Shown: positions 16,943 to 26,437 of the stretch, piece after piece
Layout of the letters: the number at the start of each line of letters is the position of its first letter
Position numbering within the stretch: position 1 is the first letter of the stretch
Assembly (NCBI GenBank): GCA_024275415.1
Contig: JAJRZD010000064.1
Span: forward strand, 1 to 64,000
Reading direction: 5' to 3'
Length of the DNA: 64,000 nt
Origin: an archaeon
GTDB taxonomy: Archaea > Asgardarchaeota > Thorarchaeia > Thorarchaeales > Thorarchaeaceae
Program-made: the position numbers and the translations under genes
Notes under the pieces: generated by a model
Told to the model about the DNA's origin: nothing
Seen by the model: the letters and a program-made list of their open reading frames with translations, nothing else
Database searches by the model: none

Positions 16943-18244
16943 ATGAACAAGATAGGTCTGCGGAAGGAAGAAAAAGACTTCGAGTCGCGTGTTCCGATAG
17001 TTCCTGATCATATACGCCTTTTGCACGAGAAATATGGGATTGATTTCGTCATCGAGCCGAGTGAGCAACGAGCTTTCAGTCATAAGGACTATCAGATTGC
17101 AGGTGCCACTATTTCTCTCCTAACAGGTAGTGATGTGAATGTCATTCTGGGAATCAAAGAGATGCCTATGGATTTCTTTGAGCCCTCTAAGGTCTATGTG
17201 TTCTTCAGTCATACCGTGAAAGGTCAAAAGCACAACATGCCCATGTTACAGCGGATCTTAAATATTGGAGCAACGCTCATCGACTATGAGCGGATTGTCG
17301 ATGAACGAGGGCGAAGACTTGTCTATTTCGGGAATTGGGCCGGCATAGCCGGCCTAGCAGACACACTACACTCATTTGGGCTGCTGCTTGAGCTGGATGC
17401 TATTAAGCCGAACCCTTTCTACGGGCTCAAGCCTACAATTGAGGTAAATAATCTCCACGAGCTCCAAGCGGAGTTCAAATCACTTGGAAAACGTATAGAG
17501 TCTGATGGCATCCCTGAAACGCTCGCACCTCTTGTAGTCGGATTTGCCGGATATGGGAATGTGTCTCGGGGAGCACAGGAGCTCCTTGATTTCCTTCCCC
17601 TTGAAACAGTATCCCCTGATGATTTGTTCAATCTCCCAGCTCGTTCTGATGTGCTCTACAAATGTGTCTTTAAGGAAGAGCATATGGTAGAACCCGTTGA
17701 CCCTGCGAGTAGTTTCGACTTGCAGGAATACTATAATCACGGCTCCGAAAAATATCAAGGCATTTTCGAGAAGTACATCCCGTACCTCACTATACTGATG
17801 AACTGCATCTATTGGACTGAGAAGTATCCACGTCTGATAACAAAGGAGTTTATGCGGAAACACTGGCACAGTACTGCCCGACGACTCCGTGTCATTGGAG
17901 ATATCTCATGCGACATAGAAGGTGCGATTGAACTCACCATCACAACCACCAAACCCAATGATCCCTCGTTCACATATATCATTGATGAAGACAGGGCCGA
18001 ACAGGGTGTCAGCACAAAAGGTCCCGTCATCATGGCCGTTGATAATCTCCCTTGCGAACTACCACGAGAATCATCTACTTCGTTTAGTACAACCCTTTTG
18101 GAATTTGTGCCCTCTTTGGCAATGGCAAACTTCGATTTGTCTTTCGAATCTTTGGATTTGCCTCGTGAACTACACGATGCGGTTATTGTTCATCGAGGAA
18201 AACTAACCCCGAATTACGAGTATCTGGAAAAATTCCTATCTTAG
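16943..18244 (+). CDS. Lysine-ketoglutarate reductase, the N-terminal half of eukaryotic AASS
   Basis: Predicted to condense L-lysine with 2-oxoglutarate using NAD(P)H to form saccharopine. The 433 residues follow the N-terminal half of animal and plant aminoadipic semialdehyde synthase: an AlaDH/PNT-like N-domain (GLRKEEKDFESRVPIVPDHI), FFSHTVKGQ near 88, a Rossmann segment GYGNVSRGAQ near 202, and DISCDIEGAIEL. GGAGG at 16931-16935 fixes the ATG at 16943. It is followed 13 bp later by saccharopine dehydrogenase, so the eukaryotic fusion is present as two genes. Operator palindromes lie upstream. Confidence 0.85.
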   Translation: MNKIGLRKEEKDFESRVPIVPDHIRLLHEKYGIDFVIEPSEQRAFSHKDYQIAGATISLLTGSDVNVILGIKEMPMDFFEPSKVYVFFSHTVKGQKHNMPMLQRILNIGATLIDYERIVDERGRRLVYFGNWAGIAGLADTLHSFGLLLELDAIKPNPFYGLKPTIEVNNLHELQAEFKSLGKRIESDGIPETLAPLVVGFAGYGNVSRGAQELLDFLPLETVSPDDLFNLPARSDVLYKCVFKEEHMVEPVDPASSFDLQEYYNHGSEKYQGIFEKYIPYLTILMNCIYWTEKYPRLITKEFMRKHWHSTARRLRVIGDISCDIEGAIELTITTTKPNDPSFTYIIDEDRAEQGVSTKGPVIMAVDNLPCELPRESSTSFSTTLLEFVPSLAMANFDLSFESLDLPRELHDAVIVHRGKLTPNYEYLEKFLS

Positions 18245-18257
18245 GTGAATCAGTACC

Positions 18258-19577
18258 ATGAACAAAATACTATGTCTCGGTGCGGGTCTTGTGGCCCGAC
18301 CCTATGTCCAATATCTCTGTAATCACGGCTTCCAGCTTATAGTAGCAAGCCGTACACAAGAAAAGGCCGAACGAATGGTTGAGGGATGTAGGAATGCCTC
18401 GGCCATCAAGTTCGATATAGCAAAGGACGACGAACTCTTGAACCAACTAACTGCTAGTGTTGATCTTGTCTGCTCTCTGTTGCCCTATACCTATCATGTC
18501 AAGGCCGCAAAAATAGCTATCAGGCATAAGAAACACTTCTGTACAACCTCATATATCTCGCCTGAAATGCAATCTCTTGACGAGTCTGCAAAGAAAGCAG
18601 GCATTTTACTCCTGAACGAATGCGGCGTGGATCCCGGCATTGACCACATGAGTGCAATGAGGATTATTGACCACATTCATAATGCTGGCGGAGAGGTTCA
18701 TAGCTTCACTTCTTTTACTGGGGGTCTCCCTGCCCCGGAATCTAATAACAATCCCTTTGGTTACAAGCTATCATGGAGTCCAAGAGGTGTGTTACTTGCA
18801 GGTAGGAATGATGCCTCATTTCTTAGAGATGGAGAAACGGTTACGATTCCCGGATCTGTCCTTTTCGATAATTACGAGATAATGGAGGTGCCTGGGATGG
18901 GCAAGTTCGAAGGTTACCCCAACCGTGACAGCCTATCATACATTGATATCTATAACATCAAGGAAACGAAGACGATGCTTCGTGGCACATTTCGAAACAT
19001 AGGCTGGTGTCCTACCATGAAAAAGATCGCAGACCTCGGCCTGTTGGATTTGGAGGATCGGGATTTGAGTGGCACCACGTTCGCTCAGATGATTTTGAAC
19101 CTAACTTCAAGTGATGGGGATCCTTTCACCTCTACTGCGACGTATCTCAATCTCCCGCCTAATGATCCAATCCTCAAGCGCATGGAGTGGTTGGGTCTCT
19201 TTGAGGATCGACCAATACCTGAAGGGACTCGCACATATCTGGATACACTATGCCATCTCTTTGAAGAAAAACTTCAGTATGAATCTGGAGAACGCGATAT
19301 GATCATCATGCATCATGACTTTATCGCGAAATACCCTGATCGTCTTGAACGAATCACATCGACATTAGTGGATTATGGCATTCCGAACGGCGATAGTTCG
19401 ATGTCCCGAACGGTCGCACTTCCTGTGGCAATCGCCAGTAGGATGATTCTCGAAGGGAGGATTGACTTGACAGGCGTACACCGTCCAATTCTTCCAGAGA
19501 TATATAATCCGATTCTCGACGAACTTGTGAAACTAGGAATATCCCTTGATGAGCATACAACAAAAATCACAGAATAA
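18258..19577 (+). CDS. Saccharopine dehydrogenase, glutamate-forming (LYS9/AASS C-terminal type)
   Basis: Predicted to oxidise saccharopine to glutamate and aminoadipate semialdehyde. The 439 residues start with a Rossmann fold (ILCLGAGLVARPYVQYL) and contain the family hallmark GVDPGIDHMSAMRIID near 125 and the FTGGLPAPESNNNPF substrate-domain motif. It is cotranscribed with the reductase upstream. Together they give the lysine catabolic entry route; run in reverse the pair could make lysine, but no other lysine biosynthesis genes are nearby. Confidence 0.9.
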   Translation: MNKILCLGAGLVARPYVQYLCNHGFQLIVASRTQEKAERMVEGCRNASAIKFDIAKDDELLNQLTASVDLVCSLLPYTYHVKAAKIAIRHKKHFCTTSYISPEMQSLDESAKKAGILLLNECGVDPGIDHMSAMRIIDHIHNAGGEVHSFTSFTGGLPAPESNNNPFGYKLSWSPRGVLLAGRNDASFLRDGETVTIPGSVLFDNYEIMEVPGMGKFEGYPNRDSLSYIDIYNIKETKTMLRGTFRNIGWCPTMKKIADLGLLDLEDRDLSGTTFAQMILNLTSSDGDPFTSTATYLNLPPNDPILKRMEWLGLFEDRPIPEGTRTYLDTLCHLFEEKLQYESGERDMIIMHHDFIAKYPDRLERITSTLVDYGIPNGDSSMSRTVALPVAIASRMILEGRIDLTGVHRPILPEIYNPILDELVKLGISLDEHTTKITE

Positions 19578-19598
19578 ATGTCTGGCTGAGAGAATCAA

Positions 19599-20228
19599 TC
19601 ATTTGCCAACTCTCACTTGGAGTATTGATAGGATTTTCTCAGCGCGCCCAATTTCTTTCTTGACATCCTCAATTTCAGTCTTCAAACGGTACATGTAGCC
19701 AGACCTATTTCCTATTCGTTCTAGATGTCCTTTTCCATTGTTCCACATTCTGGCAAGATATGTTGATGCAGTACTCTTTGGGAGGTTTTCCTCAAACGTG
19801 TTCTGATATATCTCAGTGACATCAAGTGATGAGAATTTGCCATGTTTGAATGACGCGTAGATAACCATCTGGAGCTTTTCAAAGTTACTCATTGACTCGT
19901 AATCTGACTCTTCAATCTCCACATCGCTGGGCTTTTCAGTTGATCTGACGATAGAGCATCCCGTACTAGCTTCCAGAAAAACCTTGAATTTCTCAAGCAT
20001 TTCCTCTATGCTACTACCCTTGACCTGAAAACTTGATTCCTCCCCTGTGACCTCATCTGAAACCACTATTTTGAAATCAAATGGCGCTTCTGCTAACGAA
20101 AGCATTCGTTCGAATCGTTTCAGTGCTTCACCTGGAAGGACGTATCTGCACTGAAATATCTCTCTGGTTTTTGGAGATGAATTGTACGTGAAGGCGTACA
20201 GATAATTAGTTCGTCCTGTATCAGGCAT
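19599..20228 (-). CDS. Putative winged-helix regulator
   Basis: Family not recognised. The 209-residue protein has an N-terminal mixed region (1-100). A second half follows (about 115-190) in which KSTASTYLARMWNNGKGHLER and GYMYRL read like a winged helix-turn-helix with a beta wing. A short C-terminal coiled coil comes last. It is convergent with saccharopine dehydrogenase (21-bp gap). The 480-bp region upstream of its start holds many TTCACA/TGTGAA elements, suggesting autoregulation. Confidence 0.55.
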   Translation of the reverse strand: MPDTGRTNYLYAFTYNSSPKTREIFQCRYVLPGEALKRFERMLSLAEAPFDFKIVVSDEVTGEESSFQVKGSSIEEMLEKFKVFLEASTGCSIVRSTEKPSDVEIEESDYESMSNFEKLQMVIYASFKHGKFSSLDVTEIYQNTFEENLPKSTASTYLARMWNNGKGHLERIGNRSGYMYRLKTEIEDVKKEIGRAEKILSILQVRVGK

Positions 20229-20713
20229 ATCGTTCAGTATCCAAACTATTCTTTGGGGTCATTCACAAAATTAATGCGTTTATATCCAAATAAGTGTGAG
20301 TATGTGAATCGTGTATATCCCAATAAGTACAAGGTATTGCGTACATAGCTATTTTGAGCGTGATAATCACAGATTTCCTTTGTTATGACAACGAAAACGT
20401 TAGAAATCTGCTTAAAGATGTTATTAACGCTTATTTTCGTGGTTTAAGATGATTATCCAATTCCATTAACATTCACACAAATATGGGTGCTGTGAACAAC
20501 GATACCGACCTATCTAAACGCTCCTCTCCGATTTCCAGTGGAAACGAAGGGGTATGATAAATCACAATCAACTGCTTCTTTATACGCTCCCTCTATTCAA
20601 ACTAAGCCATATGACTCCTCTTTTTCTGTCCACCGTTCACAAAAAAGGCGCCATTCACAGATATATACTGTGAACGCGTGATTGTGAATACGATTCTGTT
20701 GTGGTACCTTTTC
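20229..20713. promoter_or_regulatory. 485-bp spacer with TTCACA/TGTGAA elements and a 33-bp tandem repeat
   Basis: No gene was found. TATATCCAAATAAGT at 20281 recurs as TATATCCCAATAAGT at 20314, a 33-base period. TTCACA or TGTGAA occurs repeatedly (near 20262, 20303, 20472, 20491, 20635, 20654, 20669, 20683). One clear dyad is TTCACAG-7-CTGTGAA at 20654-20674. It is upstream of the winged-helix-like gene. Confidence 0.6.
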
Positions 20714-21715
20714 CTACTCGATAGGGACAAGATAGTCCGTTTTGCATTCACCTACGACGAGTTGGAGGAACGGGTCTGCACCTTCGATTTGCACAGACTC
20801 TAATCTCCCCCTTGCCTCCACATTCATTCCTTTCATCACATGTTCAGTAAAACGTCCTCGATAACTAATGATTCGCCTGACACCAGGGTTGCTTTGGCAA
20901 CTCACATCATATTCACACGGTGTAAAGATACCCTGTGAATCGTCAATTATCTGACAACGTATCGTTCTTTTTCCAACATATGTATGCTTTGAATACTCGT
21001 ACCTTCTTTTCACTTCGTTTGGATCCTTCACTAACCGAATGAAAAACTCATGATTATGAAAGATGCCCTGTAGAACTTTTGTACCTTCAATCTGATATAA
21101 CCAAGTGTACTGCTCCCCTAGACTTCCCCATCTAAACGTGACATGCCTTGAAAGGGCTTTTCCCGTATACCTTTCCAATTCAGGGATATTTGTTTTCAGT
21201 GCATCATAGGCTGCCCTACAATATTCTTCTCCAAATACAATCAAATCAATATCAGAGTCCTCGGTTGAGAGCCCTGCGAGCAAAGATCCCGTCACTCCAA
21301 ATGAGGAAAGAGGAATTCCCGACACATCAGCGATCCTGTCAGCCAATCTGACAGAATTGCATTCCAACTCATTCAAATGAACTCCTTTGTCACGCAATTG
21401 ACTTAGGCAATCCCTCGGATCTAAAATGAATTTAATATGCGTGTAGGCAACACTTTGCAGTAGACGGTTTGTGTTCTTATCAAACCAGAGGTATTCCGGA
21501 TAGTTCTCTCGAAGAAAATTCTCTCGTTCACCCAAATCATATATCTTCGAGTATCTCATTCCATCCGTTCTGGTGCGTGCTCCATACTCGTCAGGCACAT
21601 ATCGCAGATAAGCTATGAATCTGCCCCGAGGATGAACGACACCCTTTACCTCAAAGATAAGGTCGCTATCCGTGATGATGAAATAGCCTTCACATACAGA
21701 ATCCATTATCGACAT
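20714..21715 (-). CDS. Nucleotidyltransferase-fold protein with a C-terminal OB-like region
   Basis: The 333 residues contain a Pol beta-type nucleotidyltransferase signature GVTGSLLAGLSTEDSDIDL, with the two-aspartate SDID motif, around residues 145-165. The preceding part contains VKGVVHPRGRFIAYLRYVPDEYG. The C-terminal 80 residues (RRIISYRGRFTEHV, VEARGRLESV) look like a nucleic-acid-binding beta-barrel. Function unknown; nucleotide transfer to RNA, protein or a small molecule is possible. ATG 21715 or 21706 is the start; longer frames overlap the divergent gene and are not credible. Confidence 0.65.
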   Translation of the reverse strand: MSIMDSVCEGYFIITDSDLIFEVKGVVHPRGRFIAYLRYVPDEYGARTRTDGMRYSKIYDLGERENFLRENYPEYLWFDKNTNRLLQSVAYTHIKFILDPRDCLSQLRDKGVHLNELECNSVRLADRIADVSGIPLSSFGVTGSLLAGLSTEDSDIDLIVFGEEYCRAAYDALKTNIPELERYTGKALSRHVTFRWGSLGEQYTWLYQIEGTKVLQGIFHNHEFFIRLVKDPNEVKRRYEYSKHTYVGKRTIRCQIIDDSQGIFTPCEYDVSCQSNPGVRRIISYRGRFTEHVMKGMNVEARGRLESVQIEGADPFLQLVVGECKTDYLVPIE

Positions 21716-21764
21716 ACCAACGACATTACAATTAAAGGCAGTCGGTTGTACTTTCAGGAGTGTG

Positions 21765-22973
21765 ATGCGAATGAATATCCGTTCACATTTTCCTGTCCTC
21801 TCGAAATATCCAGAACTGATATACCTTGATTCTGCAAGCACAACCCTGATACCGGAAGTGGTGATTGAGAGTGTCTGTGAATTTTTGTCATCTATCGTAT
21901 CATCTTCCAGACGTGGGGCACATATGCTAGCAGTACACGGCGGAAGTGTCGTTGAGGATGTAAGAAGGCAACTGGCAAATTTCCTAGGCACCGATACATC
22001 CCAAGTATCATTTCAAAAATCAATCCCGACCGCTGTCGTTTCTTTCGCGTTAGGATACGACTGGAAAGCAAAAGGAAAGGATACCATTTTAGTTGCAGAA
22101 AGTGAAGAACACTCAGTTCTTGTAGCACTTCGAAGATTGTCTGAGATTCTCCATTTGAACTTCAAATTGGTTCCGATAGACCGTAATGGTCATCTAGATC
22201 TCGGAGTTCTAGAAGACCTGCTAGATGACCTCGTGGGCATCGTGGCAATATGTTCTAGAACCTTAGGGTGGGGTGTACAGAACCCCCTTAGAGAAATCTC
22301 CACCTTAGTTCATGATTATGATGTGACACTCATTTCCGACATGAGTCGTTCTTTTGGCTTTGAGCTCCCAGAGATGATCAACACTGGAGTAAATATCGCA
22401 TTTGCATCAGCGAACATGTCCTTTATGGCTCCCCCTGGACTAGTCATCCAATGGACTAATCAACTGACGAACGACCATCACACTCCCGGGATTCTAGGTG
22501 GGTCTGGCGTCACAGATGTGAACTTGGCTGGTTACAATGCAGCACTCCCACCAGATAAATTTGAGTCAGGAATGCTTAACATACCTGCAATCGCAGGACT
22601 TGGTAAAGGGCTAGAGTATCTTACCGGAATTGGAAAGGAACGCATTGAATCTCACTTAACGAAACTAGCCACTAACACCCGTAGACGCTTGGAGTCAATT
22701 TCATCACTGACCCTTTATGGGACTACCACAGAGAATACACCTATTCTTGGTTTTAATCTTGGTTCAGAAGACTTGATTAGTTGTCACGATATTGCGTTGT
22801 TCCTAGACGAGTCAAATATTGCAGTGAGAAGTGGACTCCTGTGTGCCCATCCTCTCGTAAAACAGGTAGCAACAGAAGGGATTATCCAGATGTCATTGAG
22901 CATCTACAATACCCCAGAAGAAATTGACAAAGTAGCTGATACCCTTGAGATTATTGCAAAGGATCTTGTGTGA
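21765..22973 (+). CDS. Class V aminotransferase-fold protein lacking the PLP lysine
   Basis: The 402 residues align by eye with SufS/cysteine desulfurases: LIYLDSASTTLIPE at the N-terminus, SEEHSVLVALRRL at the His-containing PLP-stacking position, SDMSRSFGF at the cofactor aspartate, and a C-terminal VRSGLLCAHPL like the active-site cysteine loop. At the Schiff-base position, however, the sequence is SANMSFMAPPG where active enzymes have S-x-H-K; codons at 22411-22431 confirm Asn-Met. PLP catalysis is therefore doubtful. CAGGAG at 21755 supports ATG 21765 or 21771. It is divergent from the nucleotidyltransferase gene with a 49-bp spacer. Confidence 0.75.
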   Translation: MRMNIRSHFPVLSKYPELIYLDSASTTLIPEVVIESVCEFLSSIVSSSRRGAHMLAVHGGSVVEDVRRQLANFLGTDTSQVSFQKSIPTAVVSFALGYDWKAKGKDTILVAESEEHSVLVALRRLSEILHLNFKLVPIDRNGHLDLGVLEDLLDDLVGIVAICSRTLGWGVQNPLREISTLVHDYDVTLISDMSRSFGFELPEMINTGVNIAFASANMSFMAPPGLVIQWTNQLTNDHHTPGILGGSGVTDVNLAGYNAALPPDKFESGMLNIPAIAGLGKGLEYLTGIGKERIESHLTKLATNTRRRLESISSLTLYGTTTENTPILGFNLGSEDLISCHDIALFLDESNIAVRSGLLCAHPLVKQVATEGIIQMSLSIYNTPEEIDKVADTLEIIAKDLV

Positions 22974-22978
22974 TGATA

Positions 22979-23239
22979 TTATCCCATTGTGAATAAAGGT
23001 GGGTACATGACAAAGTACTGTATGACTACGGCAAGCACGATTCCACTGAAAACAAGCCCTTTCCCTCTTTTCATATTCACCTCGGTGAACCAAAGAATGG
23101 CTCCTACCATCACAACTATCACAGCAGAGATTCTTCCAATGAAAATCAGGAATTCCCAAATCTCTGCAAAGTATCCTGCTATTATATTAGCGAAATCGGT
23201 CAGTGGCGATTGAAGCATGAACGCTGTCATAGGTTTCAC
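22979..23239 (-). CDS. Two-helix membrane protein, VirB2/TrbC/CedA1-like
   Basis: An 86-residue protein with a short N-terminal amphipathic part and two hydrophobic helices (about 32-53, IGRISAVIVVMVGAILWF, and about 62-80). They are joined by a short basic loop (NMKRGKG). This is the topology of VirB2/TrbC pilins and of the archaeal CedA1/TedC proteins. The start may be GTG 23239 or ATG 23230. It lies 35 bp downstream of glmS on the same strand, so cotranscription is possible. Assignment to a pilus rests on topology and on VirB4- and VirB11-type ATPases within 12 kb. Confidence 0.55.
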   Translation of the reverse strand: MKPMTAFMLQSPLTDFANIIAGYFAEIWEFLIFIGRISAVIVVMVGAILWFTEVNMKRGKGLVFSGIVLAVVIQYFVMYPPLFTMG

Positions 23240-23274
23240 ACATAACTAATGAGTTACCGTACGATTTAAGCTCC

Positions 23275-25098
23275 TTACAGGACCGTGACCGACTTTGCCA
23301 GATTTCGTGGTTTATCTGGGTCATATCCCTTCAGTGTTGCCATGTAATAGCTGAATAACTGTAACGGAACAATATATGGCATGACTGAAAACTCCGGCTC
23401 TACCCCCCTTGGAATAGAGAATACGCTATCAGATAAGGACTGTATTTCTCCATCACCTTCTTCTAGCACTGATACGATTGATGCTCCTCTTGCCTTCATT
23501 TCCATAATATTGCCAATCAATCTTGTACGTGTTTCATCATTGGGTGCTACAAAAATGACCGGATAGTTATCTTGTACCAATGCAATTGGCCCATGCTTTG
23601 ATTCCCCTGCTGAGTATCCCTCTGCATGATTATATGCGATTTCCTTCAGCTTCAATGCTCCCTCACATGCCGTAGCAATAGAGATTCCCCTTCCTAGAAA
23701 AAGCATACTGGGGCTTGCGTAATATAGTCTGGCATAATGCCGAGCGTGCTCTTCTTCAGTGGCAATAACCCTCGAAACAATTTTGGGCATCTTTTCAAGC
23801 GCTGATCGTTTGATAGCAATAATCTCTGGATCCTGGTGAGCTGTCAATTCCCCCAGAGCTAATGCTAGTTGTGCCAATGACGTAAGTTGCACCATGAAGG
23901 TTTTCGTTGCTGCAACCCCAATCTCCGGCCCCGCCTGAGTGATGATAGTGTGATCCGCTAATCTGGTAATCGAACTGCCTACGACGTTGGTAACAGCCAC
24001 TATCCTTGCGCCCAGCCGTTTTGCATATTTTGCAGCCATTATCGTGTCCGTCGTTTCACCAGACTGAGTAATGGCCAATACTAAGTCGTTTTCTGTTATC
24101 ACATCATAAACGCTATCCTGAAAATCACTGGCTAGCTCAACTATCGGCAGCACACCACCGAGAGATGCAAACATATGTTTCCCAGCTACCGCGGCATGTC
24201 CTGACGTTCCCATTGCAAGGAAAAACAGATTGTCGGCGTTGGAGATGAGTTTGGCAGCACCCTCGATGATTTCAGGTCTCAATCTTAGGGTGCCCTTGAT
24301 AGCATCAGGCTGTTCATGGATTTCCTTAAGCATAAAATGAGGGAATCCACCTTTTTGGGCCTGATCGGCTGTCCAGCTTATTTTGATTGTTTCACGTGCC
24401 ACTTTTTGCCCGTTATGGAGCTTTTCGATATCAATCCCGTCAATAGTAAGTGTGGCTAATTCACCGTCAAGAAGAAGAATCATATTATTGGTAACTGGGA
24501 GAAATGCAGGAATATCCGACGAAACATAGCTCGTCTTATCTTGCCTGCCAATTACCAATGGATTACCATCTCTTGTGGCAACCATCTTGTCTGGCTCACG
24601 GGTACTCATCACAACAACCGCATATGTTCCTTCAATCAATGACGTAGTCATTTTCAATGCTTCTTTTAGTGATCTTCCATCATTCATGAAATCCTCAATC
24701 AAATGAGGAAGAATTTCCGTATCCGTTTCTGATTTGAATGTATGACCCTTCTTTATCAAATCTTCTCGAAGCTCGAGGAAATTATCTATGACTCCATTAT
24801 GGACAACAGCAATCTCGTCATTACAATCAAAGTGGGGATGTGAGTTATACATTGAAGGAATCCCATGTGTCGCCCACCGAGTATGCCCAATCCCAATACT
24901 ACCCGGAAGGTCATCTAGATTCAGCATCTGATGAACCTCATCGATTTTTCCCTTATCCTTCTTGGTAAACAACCGACTAGTATCTAGTGTTGTAATCCCC
25001 ACCGAATCATACCCTCTATACTCTAATCTTCTCAATGCCTGATGGATGAACGGTGCGACTTCTCCTTTCTCCTGTATAACGCCAATAATTCCACACAT
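23275..25098 (-). CDS. glmS: Glutamine-fructose-6-phosphate aminotransferase (isomerizing)
   Basis: Makes glucosamine-6-phosphate from fructose-6-phosphate and glutamine, the entry to amino-sugar and surface-glycan synthesis. The 607 residues start MCGIIGVI, with Cys2 as the N-terminal nucleophile, followed by RLEYRGYDS and GHTRWATHG of the glutaminase domain. Two SIS domains follow (ALGTSG-type MGTSGHA; QSGETTDT). The C-terminus LAKSVTVL is the conserved tail. Full length. Confidence 0.97.
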   Translation of the reverse strand: MCGIIGVIQEKGEVAPFIHQALRRLEYRGYDSVGITTLDTSRLFTKKDKGKIDEVHQMLNLDDLPGSIGIGHTRWATHGIPSMYNSHPHFDCNDEIAVVHNGVIDNFLELREDLIKKGHTFKSETDTEILPHLIEDFMNDGRSLKEALKMTTSLIEGTYAVVVMSTREPDKMVATRDGNPLVIGRQDKTSYVSSDIPAFLPVTNNMILLLDGELATLTIDGIDIEKLHNGQKVARETIKISWTADQAQKGGFPHFMLKEIHEQPDAIKGTLRLRPEIIEGAAKLISNADNLFFLAMGTSGHAAVAGKHMFASLGGVLPIVELASDFQDSVYDVITENDLVLAITQSGETTDTIMAAKYAKRLGARIVAVTNVVGSSITRLADHTIITQAGPEIGVAATKTFMVQLTSLAQLALALGELTAHQDPEIIAIKRSALEKMPKIVSRVIATEEEHARHYARLYYASPSMLFLGRGISIATACEGALKLKEIAYNHAEGYSAGESKHGPIALVQDNYPVIFVAPNDETRTRLIGNIMEMKARGASIVSVLEEGDGEIQSLSDSVFSIPRGVEPEFSVMPYIVPLQLFSYYMATLKGYDPDKPRNLAKSVTVL

Positions 25099-25187
25099 AG
25101 TGGTTTTTCCTCATTGATATTAAGCAGATAGTACTATAGATGGACTGTTTCAAGAAAGAGTTTTTGCTAAAATGAAATTCCAATTTT

Positions 25188-25532
25188 CTAGCCAGTAAGC
25201 TCTATCTCAATATATACGGAATCTGGGATACGAACACGCATTATTTGTCTGATAGCTCGCTCATCGGCATCGATGTCAATAAGCCGTTTATGAACTCTCA
25301 TCTCCCATTTGTCCCAGGACTCTGAGCCCTGTCCACAAGGTGTTTTCCGAGTTGGGATTACCATTCTTCTAGTAGGAAGCGGAATCGGGCCTGACATCCT
25401 TACACCAGTTTTTCGAGTAATTCGACGAATCTGATTACAGACGCCGTCCAGATGCTCTGTGCTTGTACTTGATAGTCTGATTCTTGCTCTTTGTGTCATA
25501 TCGATATCCCGCTCCGATATGCTGGTGTTCAT
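25188..25532 (-). CDS. rps10: 30S ribosomal protein uS10
   Basis: Component of the small-subunit head. The 114-residue frame includes [20 protein letters not shown], the GPIPLPTRR loop and the C-terminal [18 protein letters not shown] tail of uS10 ([16 protein letters not shown] here). AGGAG lies directly before ATG 25532, whereas ATG 25499 (MTQRARIRL) matches the usual N-terminus; the start is undecided. In many archaea S10 follows EF-1 alpha; here it is separate from translation genes. Confidence 0.94.
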   Translation of the reverse strand: MNTSISERDIDMTQRARIRLSSTSTEHLDGVCNQIRRITRKTGVRMSGPIPLPTRRMVIPTRKTPCGQGSESWDKWEMRVHKRLIDIDADERAIRQIMRVRIPDSVYIEIELTG

Positions 25533-25639
25533 CTCCTAGAGATTTTGGTTCCGATAAAAAGATTGTCTTATGCCTTAGAACCAATCTGAGATAACAATTT
25601 CCATAAGCGATTATGGATCACAAAGGCTTGGTGCCAAAT

Positions 25640-26437
25640 ATGACCGAAGTTATACTTCTCAAGCTTGGTGGATCAGTGATCACACACAAACATGATTCCC
25701 CTCCTCGACTTGCCATTAATAACGTGAGAAGAATCGCAAAGGAGCTCCAAGGTGTTTCAAGTCCTATGATCGTTGTCCTTGGTGGCGGTGCTCACGGTCA
25801 TCAAGCAGCGCACTCCTTTGGCTATGGAAATCCAACTACTCCCTCTACAAAGCTTATTGCAGGTATCCCCCAAATTCGGCGCAATATGACTGAACTCTCC
25901 TCAAGTATTGAACATATTTTTTCCCAAAATGGGATTAACTCGGTCGTAATTCCTCCTTTCGCTTCCACCTTTTTGAACGACGGTGAAATAATATCATTTT
26001 CACTTAGCATAATGGAACGAACCATCGAGTCAGGTATTAATGTGATTACGCATGGAGATGTTTGTTATGACCTACAAAGAGGCGCCGCAATCCTAAGTGG
26101 GGATACCGTGATAACTTATCTTGCTCACTCAATGCATCCAAAAAGAATTCTAATCGGAACCGATGTGGATGGTATCTTTGATGGCAACCCTCGCAACAAT
26201 CCCCATGCAAAGGTGGTTCCAAGGATTGACAGTTCCAACCGGGAACAAATTCTTAGCCAAGTAGAATCTTCCTCTGCAATTGACGTTACCGGAGGTATGC
26301 TGAAAAAAGTTCAAGAGCTATTATCCATCCAAGGTGGAAATATCGAATCTATCATATTCAATCTAACCGTGCCTGGCAGGTTAGAACGATTGATAAATGG
26401 AAAATCAGTCATTTGTACGAAAGTCTTGTCCCGCTAG
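25640..26437 (+). CDS. ipk: Isopentenyl phosphate kinase
   Basis: Phosphorylates isopentenyl phosphate to isopentenyl diphosphate in the archaeal mevalonate pathway that supplies ether lipids. Amino-acid-kinase fold: ILLKLGGSVITHK at the N-terminus, VVLGGGAHGHQAAH with the histidine diagnostic of this kinase, and GTDVDGIFDGNP near the nucleotide site. About 265 residues from ATG 25640, which has GGTG 7 bases upstream; ATG 25613 is the alternative. Divergent from S10. Confidence 0.9.
   Translation: MTEVILLKLGGSVITHKHDSPPRLAINNVRRIAKELQGVSSPMIVVLGGGAHGHQAAHSFGYGNPTTPSTKLIAGIPQIRRNMTELSSSIEHIFSQNGINSVVIPPFASTFLNDGEIISFSLSIMERTIESGINVITHGDVCYDLQRGAAILSGDTVITYLAHSMHPKRILIGTDVDGIFDGNPRNNPHAKVVPRIDSSNREQILSQVESSSAIDVTGGMLKKVQELLSIQGGNIESIIFNLTVPGRLERLINGKSVICTKVLSR

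Noticed and set aside
20483..20557. 24-codon frame in the TTCACA-rich spacer
   Set aside because: Too short, without a ribosome site; the region is better explained as regulatory.
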